Position numbers and translations under genes: made by a program. A stretch of DNA of 64,000 bases from Camellia lanceoleosa (taxonomy: Eukaryota; Streptophyta; Magnoliopsida; Ericales; Theaceae), in NCBI GenBank assembly GCA_025200525.1, contig CM045761.1, positions 98,308,182-98,372,181 of the forward strand, given 5' to 3'. Below, piece by piece: positions 56,450 through 64,000 of this stretch (positions are counted from its first letter, which is position 1; the number at the start of each line of letters is the position of its first letter). The notes under the pieces are model-generated. The model had not been told where the DNA came from. It did no database searches and worked only from the letters and a program-made list of their open reading frames with translations.

Positions 56450-59400
56450 TGTAGCACGTCCATGGGACCTCGCTTCTGACTCGGACTCTTTAAAGTTTGT
56501 GTCGCGGTTCATCTGAACCAAAGAGTCCACCTCGGCAAATCGTTTTAAGGAAAGCAGATTTTTGAAAAGTAGTGCCAAACATGGACTGCTTTGCGGATTC
56601 TGATCGCCACCTAAATATTTTTAAAATGGGAATTTAGGAAACCACGACTCGGTCTTGAAGAATACCGTCCGTCATCACCAAAGTGGCTTGGCTCGGGAGC
56701 TTGGGTACGATCGGGGAAGGTCAGCTATGAGCACCCCCTTTCGCCCGGTCCGAAGACCGGCCTCTACTAACCGTGATATCTGATTTTGAAAACTTTATGC
56801 GTTCTTATTCCAATTATTAGCCTAGAATTACTATGTTATGCGCACAGCACAAAAGTATAGACTAGATCGCCTAATTTGGAAATAAACACTGCATATCCGT
56901 TTTGTTTTGAAAACGTGTTAGATTTTGCTACTCGCAAGTAGGCTAAAATACGGATTTCAATGAGTACTCCCAACTCATACAATCCAACCTCCACCCACAG
57001 GCATACAAACAGTTATATCACATAAGCACTTAGCCGCATGGCAATCCTATTGTCATGTTAACATTCACACGCATGCGATATGCTAAAGCTATAAAGACTT
57101 ACATCGTACTCCGCGCCAAAAAAACAAAACCCGGTTAGCAAACGTGCATGACCTAGTTTCATGTTAAGTGGCTAATGCGACACAGGCATAGATGTAAGCT
57201 AGACTAGGCTCGGCTAACCCTAACATGGCATATGAAATGCTACCACATAGCACGTATTCAATTTGGAAATCGAAAGTGTGATGCAGTTTGCGTGATGTGC
57301 CGAGCCCAATGTATGCAATACTTATGAATGATGCACGCATGCATTGACATAAGGTATGCTAATTGAAAATGCCCTAATCTACCACTGTAAGCGGGTAAAT
57401 AAAAAGGTTTAGAAAGAAGTGGGGATTGGAAGACATACATGCCCACTCACACACACTTATTACATTTTTACCCTCACTCAGAGGGACCGAATAAATAATT
57501 ACAGAATAAATAAATAATTAACTAAACTAGCTAATTAAATATTACAAATCAACTAAATTAATTAAATCAAATAATTAATCTATTTAAGCGATAAAATGCC
57601 TCGGGATGAGGGCTAATTGCGGCCTGCCCGGGACTTCGCTTCGGAATCTGCTTGCCGTGCAGGTTGCCTCTGTTTCCTCTGCTCTTGACTCAAAAATTCC
57701 CAAAACTTCGGGAGTGCCTCCCAGAACACTGAGAAGCATCATCGGCTCGGACAGAGGGCCACCGGCTGAGGAGAATTGCCATCGGCACTGAATTTCATTA
57801 TCGGCTCGAGGCGGCAGCGGCAATAAAAAGTGCGGTCGGCACAAAGTGTTCTGCAAAACACGCAACTCACAGCGAGAGAGGAACAAAAGGCAAGGCAATG
57901 CAATTCAAGGTATATATGCACCAAACACATCCCAAATCGTGCTATGGACTTAAAGGGCATGTGCCTCGATTCACGGACCTGTCGCGCATTTCCATGCGTG
58001 ATGGCCCTAAGGACCAAGAATGCAACTTTGATTTCAAATGCATGCAATGCAAACAAAGGTGCCAAACCTCTATCAAACTCACTTCAAGAGGCTTGGCATG
58101 CATAATGCCAATGCAACCCTAAGCATGTCATCTAGCATGCAAAATGGCGAAACAAAGCAAGAATATTGTTGTGTAAACATACAAGCATGCAAAGCAAAGT
58201 AGGAATGGACTTACACATGAATTGGACAGCTCTAAAAGGCCCAAGAACAGTGGCCAAGATGCCTAAAGATGGGGTCTAAACACACACGCACACATGCACA
58301 TATTAAGACACCAACACTTGAGCATAATAAACAACATTCAAGTACACTTGAAATGAGTTAAACATGGACTACTAGCATGCAACTTAGGCTCTGAAATTCA
58401 TACAAAACACATGGCCAAAACATGCAACAAAGCAAGCCAAATAAAGCATGCAACTAGCCTATGCTTGAGGCAAGCTCAAGAGAGCATTGAACCACATCTA
58501 TGCAAAGCAAACAAGGCATGCATTAAACAACCTAAATCAGGTTTCTAGCATGTTAAAATAAGGCCAAATGTCCACTTAGATGGCATCTAAGAAGCTTAAG
58601 CATGAAGGCATGCAACAAGACCAAAACATGGAGTACTTAACACACACCTTTAAAGCATTAAAGAGGCATGCAAGGCAATCAATCGAACATGTATGAGGGA
58701 CTGAAATAGCATGGAAGATGGTCCCAACCATCAAAAACAAAGCTAGAATAGCATACCACATATTCATGCTTTTGAGGCCTACAAGCCAAATACAAAGGGG
58801 CTACAAAATACATGCTAAGATTGGCCAAAATAGCTATGGACAGAGCTAAAGCATGACAAAATAAACCCACAAGCTTCACAAATGCAAGCCTAAAACATGC
58901 TAGAAATATGGGCTAACAAGCTAGTCATGTTAAGGCAATATTAAGGCATTACAAAGTAACTATGCAAATCATGCAAAGAGTACTAAAACCCACTTGAAAG
59001 CATGCTATAATATGACAATATAAGCATGATAAACAACCAAAACATGCTCAATACACAACTAAACATGGAGCTCTCTTAAGGAGCCAACCTTGTCCTTTTC
59101 AAAGACATCAAGGAGAGGGGGTGGCCCTCTCCTTCTTGAGACTTCAAGACATACTCTTCACCACTGAAATCCCTCAAGATTTCAGTGGTGAAAATCAAGA
59201 CCAAAATCTCGGATCTCTCCAAAATGGTACAAAAAGTGCCCTTTTCAAGGCCTAAAGGTGGTCAAAGTTCCTCAAACCACAAAACACTCTTAATACACAA
59301 TAAAGAGAGTCAAAAATCAGAACTTTTATGTGCCAAACACTAAGCTCAAAAACTGTTTTAAACTAGGTAAAAACAAGTTGCAAAAATGGGGAATAAAGTG

Positions 59401-60160
59401 TAAGTTTCTTACCCTTGTTGACTACCTTCACAAAGGTTGTTGTGCTTGGTCCCTTGAGCTCCAATCCAGTCAAGAATCACCAAAACTAACCTTTAGAACC
59501 TCTGAACCAAGAAAGGTGGGACACTAGGTGGTAGTGTGCAAAAGTAAGGCACAAAACACCTAGTTAAACAAGAGAATGAGAGAGATATAGAAGTTATATC
59601 TATTCTAACCCTAAAACCAGAGCTTGGCTCTCTCTAACAATGGCTAACACTCTGAAATTTTCTAACCCTCAAGCCAAGAGGGAGAGCTTCCCTCTTATAG
59701 GCCAAAAGCTTACAAGCTTGGCCACTAAGCAAGCCCATCCCTCCATACACGTGTATGGAGGAGAAACAAGTTGCATACTGTGTGAGAAAATATCTCACAC
59801 TGCAACAAGTGCAGTGGTCGGCAGGGCAAAATGGTCATTTCGCCCAAAACAGTGCCGACCGGCACAAAAAGGTGCCGACCGGCACAATATAGTGCCGGTG
59901 ACAACTACAGCCAGCCGGTAGCCTCTAGCCCCAGCCGGTGGTGTGTGGGGATGCCTCAGAAGGCATTCCCTGCCCCTCAAAGGCAAATCACAGGTGTTTG
60001 GTGCAAAACCAAACACAAACGGTCGAGTTCGGAGGTCCTGAGGCACGGCACGCGAGCCGAGAACTCCGGGAACTCCAAACGAACACAAACATGGATAATC
60101 ACCGAGTGTTCCAACGGTGACGTCCAAGTCTTGAGGACGGTCAAAAATGGGGTGTCTACA
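56450..60160 (-). repeat. Right (5') LTR of the 19-kb element
   Basis: Intact TG...CA ends: on the minus strand it begins TGTAGACACCCCATTTTTGA and ends GGACGTGCTACA. Length 3711 bp against 3654 bp for the left copy. GTAGC follows at 60161-60165. Confidence 0.87.
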
Positions 60161-60165
60161 GTAGC

Positions 60166-60426
60166 GCTCTTTCTCTCTCTCCACTGTTTGTCTAGAGGCT
60201 CACATTACTACTATCCATTAAGAGTAGTAAACTAAAGAATCGAATCAAACTGATTTCTTTAGGTTAGGTTGATTTAGTTTTTGAGTGCATTAATTTAGTT
60301 CTAAATTTTCAAATTATCAAACTAATACGGATTGGATTAGTTCTTGATTTAGACCTTAAACCAAACCAATTCAAGAACCGAACCTACTTATATTAACATA
60401 TCTTCACCTAATTCCATTGTAATGGA
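60166..60426. other. Host DNA, no gene recognised
   Basis: AT-rich sequence with AACCAAACCAATTC words like those in hAT MITE interiors. No element boundary could be fixed. Confidence 0.3.
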
Positions 60427-60665
60427 CTTTTTTTTTTTTTTTTGGTTAACAAGTAAACTTCCTAAGCCTGTCCTCGCTGATTTCGGAATCAACTACCTAA
60501 TACCAGTTTAACTTTAGTAGGACAAGGAGCAAACTTTGGGCACACACCATTTAAGTTAGAGAGTGCAGCTTCCAGAATTCGACCTCACACCCAAACCTTG
60601 GATACGGTTCATCCAGCACTTAGAGGGTCGTCCTAAGACCACTGCAATAAACCATTGGGAGTTGG
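60427..60665 (-). mobile_element. tRNA-derived SINE, minus strand
   Basis: Read on the minus strand: an A-box-like TTATTGCAGTGG near the start, a B-box-like AGGTCGAATTC about 75 nt on, a body with TTAGGTAGTTGATTCC, and a poly(A) tail seen as a T run at 60428-60443 on the plus strand. No clear target duplication was found. Confidence 0.5.
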
Positions 60666-60669
60666 CCTT

Positions 60670-61969
60670 GGGACCTAATAATTTTTCACATATAAGAATT
60701 ATTAGGTGAACAAAGGAAGTATTAGAGACTTGAGTTGAATTTCGTAATTAATTTAATTTGTATTGATTGTGTTAATGAATTTAATTTGTATTAGTTATGT
60801 TTAACCTTGAGTTGGATTTAATTTTTATTGACTTGCATTAAACAATATTTTACTCTTTATTTGTATTATGTTTAAATGTTAAAGGCTTGTTTATTATTAT
60901 TATTATTATTATTGATTAATTCACTTATTTTTAATATAATGGAATAATAATTCTAACCCGAACTAGATTGGGATGGGATGGATTGGGTTGACTCTAGTGC
61001 GTGATTGGTTTGGTTTTGATTTTAAAAACTTAAAATTGATTACGATTGGGTTGATTCTAAATTCAGCGGCAAATCGAACCAAACCGACTCATGAACACCC
61101 ATACTGCCTATCACCACCTCTATTGTTGCTAGCCACCATCATCGTCCATTAGACACCGCCACCATTCCTCAACCACCTCCACCATCGCCGATCTATACTC
61201 CATTAGCGTCAATCCACCGCCACCTTCACCAATTGCTTCCACCGTTACATTCTACCATATTCGATCTACGATTCATCGTCACATATAGGCGTCATCAATG
61301 GGACGGAGACGACAAAGCTTACCCAACAACCCACAACTATTGTTCCAAATCCCATATATTAATTGAGTTTTTCAGGTCTTTGACTAGTTAACGTGGGCCA
61401 AGCCCATTTAAAAAACTAAAATTATATCAAACTCATAAGCCTAAATCTTATGAATCAAATTGGACTACACAATTTTCATTAGATTTATATTATTAAGTTC
61501 TACACATTTTTCACCTTTTTTACTTTACAACAAAATTCAAGTATTTTTTTTTATAACCTTTTTACATCTCATATAATAAAAAAAACAATCAAGTAACATA
61601 ATGTATTTTTATTTATAACACCCACAAGTGGGTTAAAAAGAAACGAAAGGACTAGCATTACACAAGACTAGAAAATCCAACTAGGTTATCCTTTCCTACC
61701 TCAAATTTGATTATATGCTACCTCTCTTAAAAACCCCACAAGTTTAAACTAATACATCAAAATAAAATTAAAAACATCAATCCAAAAAAAAAAAAAGTCT
61801 TAAGGCAAGCACTAATAAAAAAAATATACAAACAAATTAAACAACTTAACCAAAAAATGTTTCATTGAAAATTAAGTTTTATTCCATTCAAATTCTGAAA
61901 CCACATACATATATAATTATTAATGGATTAAATTTGAATAAATAGTATTGATTTTTTGGATACATATCC

Positions 61970-62000
<31 letters not shown>

Positions 62001-63392
62001 GGATAGTTTGAATTAGGCTGATGAGATAGTTGGGTTGGGCTTACCAATGCGGGCTCTTATGGGCCAGATTTATGGGTGAACTTGAGTTACAAATCTTTTT
62101 CTAAAACTCTAAATCATCTTTTATGGGTTGGGCTAGGCTGGGCACTCAAGTGGGCTGAGATGGGTCATGGAGCAGGTTGGTTGATATTGGCTTTTTTGTC
62201 TGTGGGCCATTTGATGACCCCTAGTCGCAAATCCACTACTACTGCGAAACCCTATATTTTTATAAAATAAAGATAATATATATATATTTTGTATAATTAT
62301 TTACATTATTTTAAATTTAATAGTCTGTATATTTTTCATACCGAAAATGTATTCAAAAAAAATATTTTAAACTTTATACTATTATTTAATATTATTTTCT
62401 AACCTTTTTGATATTTTTATTGTATTTTTCTCTGACCAAATTATACTAAAAATGTAGCATTTTGTATACCAAAATCAACCCAACTTGTTGGCTATGCATG
62501 CTTGGAGCCCACATCTCTCCCCATCCCTTTCCGTACTCCTCCCTCACCCCTCTGGTGCCCTTTTTCTTTCTATCAATCTATATATATATATGCAAATACA
62601 CATATACATATATGTGCAATATGATACGTAACCTATATATATATACACATAAAAAGAATTCAAATATTATAGAAGTAATCTCTAATAGAATAAATAAATT
62701 TTTTTCATAAAAAATAAAAAGAGAATGTGAGATGATAGAAAAATGTGACATCTATCTTTTATACTGAGAGGTTATTTTATTTATAAAAATAGGATATATA
62801 TATATATATTTAAAGTGTTAATGGTAAATATAATTTTTCACAGAAATAATGGACTGTGGCCCCCACAGTCTTCTCATAGTTCCATACGTACATTTTTATA
62901 TCCCCATCTCTTTTACTCTCTATTGCTCACTTTCTCTCTCAAACTTTTCATTTCCTATTCCTCTTTATCACTTTCATCAAACCTCCATAGCTACCAACTT
63001 TTCACTATCACCATAATCATCACGACCTCCATTAGCCACAACTTCGCCACCATCGTCACCACTACCAAACCACCACCACCACTACCACCACCGTCACCTA
63101 GCTCCATTACCACTTAGAACCACCCTTGACAATGTGTTATAGGTGAAGAGAAAGAAGTAGGAGGAAAATAAACAAAGGAGGAAATTTATTTGAATGTTCA
63201 AAGTTGGTTTTCGAACAACTTTTGACATGTTGAAACCACCCATTACACGAAGGAGTAAGAAGGCGGAAAGCGTAGGAAGAAGTACAAAGTGAGATGAAGA
63301 GATTAGAGAAAGAACGTAGTCAAACCGTTAATTGGGAAAGTTGTGGACTCCGAAAGATGGGCCAAAGAAATGTTGGAAACGGGAAGAAAAAT
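60670..63392. other. AT-rich intergenic DNA, no gene recognised
   Basis: Holds (ATT)n at 60892-60914, a CCACC-rich trinucleotide block at 61100-61230, a 28-nt poly(A) at about 61969-61996, (TA)n stretches near 62580-62650 and 62797-62810, and a second ACC/CCA block at 63000-63115. CATGAACACCCATA near 61090 looks like one end of a hAT-type MITE. Frames in the trinucleotide blocks are composition effects. Confidence 0.4.
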
Positions 63393-63395
63393 CTT

Positions 63396-63947
63396 GGTTG
63401 CGCTTGGTTTAGTTTTGGAATTGTAATTTTCTTTTTGGAGTTGTGATTTGAGCGTGGAATTGTGAGTTGAGTTTTAAAAAGAGAAAATTTGTTTGGTTAT
63501 GAGTTTTGAAAGGAAATTTTGAATTTTAAATTTTGAAAAGAGTCGATTGGGTCTACTTGGTTGTCTACCCAGGCATCCTCTCGGACGTCTGGCCAGTTGA
63601 TCGAAATAGTAAAATTATTTATTTTATTTTATTTTTGCAATTGCAACCAGTTATTTGAAAAAAAAATAATAATATATTTGTTTTAGATATTTTTAAATTT
63701 ACAAATTATTTTTTTAGATTTTTTATAAAATAATTTAATAATCCCATCATTAACCATCTTCAACACTATATCATCAAAAGAGTTTTGAATTAAGTTTTGA
63801 TTTGGGTGTTTGGTTATGAGTTTTAAAATTAATTTTTGAATTAAGTTTTGAATAATTTTGAGTTGTGTGTTTGGTTATGAATTTTGAAAAGTGATTTGAA
63901 AATTTTACTTTTGGAATAAGGATTCCAAAGGCAAACCAAACACAACC
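63396..63947. mobile_element. Harbinger/Tourist-like MITE, 552 bp, CTT duplications
   Basis: The ends GGTTGCGCTTGGTTTAG and CAAACCAAACACAACC are inverted copies (GGTTG-GYTTGGTTT), and similarity continues into TTTGGAATT. CTT flanks both ends (63393-63395 and 63948-63950), the 3-bp size typical of PIF/Harbinger elements, though TWA is more usual. The interior is rich in TTTGGTTATGAG(A)TTTTGAA. No transposase frame. Confidence 0.6.
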
Positions 63948-64000
63948 CTTATTTTTGGTTAACTCAAATCTCTGATGCCACACAATAAGAGGCCGAACGA

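Larger units (their letters stand above)
41140..60160 (-). mobile_element. 19-kb Tat/Ogre-like element without pol, with antisense PMD gene
   Basis: Two 3.7-kb LTRs (41140-44793 and 56450-60160) bracket an 11.7-kb interior. In sense (minus) order: 5' LTR (right), PBS, leader, a gag lacking a capsid core, about 3 kb without coding signal, a plant-mobile-domain gene in antisense, tandem arrays, PPT, 3' LTR (left). The flanks show GTAG on the left and GTAGC on the right, a 4-of-5 target duplication. I looked for RT (YxDD), integrase and RNase H signatures on both strands of the interior and saw none, so the element depends on an autonomous partner. It belongs to the family of the solo LTR at 21916-27628. 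Confidence 0.82.

Noticed and set aside
62815..63117. 100-codon frame with Thr/Pro-rich end
   Set aside because: It arises from CT-rich and CCA/ACC trinucleotide sequence; no conserved motif.

Overview
This is nuclear DNA from a flowering plant, probably a eudicot. The support is GT-AG introns, an AT-rich gene-poor background, plant-type LTR retrotransposons of the Ty3/gypsy Tat/Ogre group, hAT, CACTA and Harbinger-like elements, and tRNA-derived SINEs. I cannot name the species. No rRNA, tRNA, CRISPR or prokaryotic operon was seen.

Layout. (1) 1-3.5 kb: part of a CBS-domain gene (SnRK1-gamma-like, minus strand) with three phase-consistent exons. A 2.6-kb solo LTR with perfect AAGTT target duplications sits just inside one intron, and a premature stop lies in a downstream exon. 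(2) 5.7-8.9 kb: a six-exon conserved plant gene of unknown function (plus strand) with two reading-frame problems. (3) 9.7-11.5 kb: a frameshifted C-terminal exon of a PDR-type ABCG transporter and unassigned exon-like pieces, all minus strand. (4) 11.9-21.3 kb: transposon ends, a 658-bp hAT-type MITE with 8-bp target duplications, a purine-only tract of about 850 bp, a 1.4-kb GGTTATGAG satellite, and an LTR-like block rich in GCTCGAGCG.

(5) 21.9-27.6 kb: a very long (5.7 kb) solo LTR of a Tat/Ogre-like family with perfect ATAGA duplications, containing two tandem arrays. (6) 27.9-38.9 kb: a nearly full-length 10.9-kb Tat-lineage retrotransposon (plus strand, AAACG duplications) with broken gag, protease, RT, RNase H, a second archaeal-type RNase H and integrase, plus a multi-exon gene on the opposite strand before the 3' LTR. 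(7) 38.9-41.1 kb: host DNA with an inverted-repeat element and a SINE.

(8) 41.1-60.2 kb: a 19-kb element read on the minus strand with 3.7-kb LTRs, a primer-binding site, a capsid-less gag that ends in its own stop, and no pol that I can find. It carries a plant-mobile-domain (PMD) gene in antisense with its own TATA box, plus hairpin-rich tandem arrays. (9) 60.2-64 kb: AT-rich host DNA, a second SINE and a Harbinger-like MITE.

The strongest candidates for something new are the pol-less 19-kb element with its antisense PMD gene, the parallel antisense gene in the 10.9-kb element, and a PBS-like motif conserved inside the long LTRs. The many small indels in GC-rich patches could be real decay or consensus error, so lesion calls should be checked against reads.
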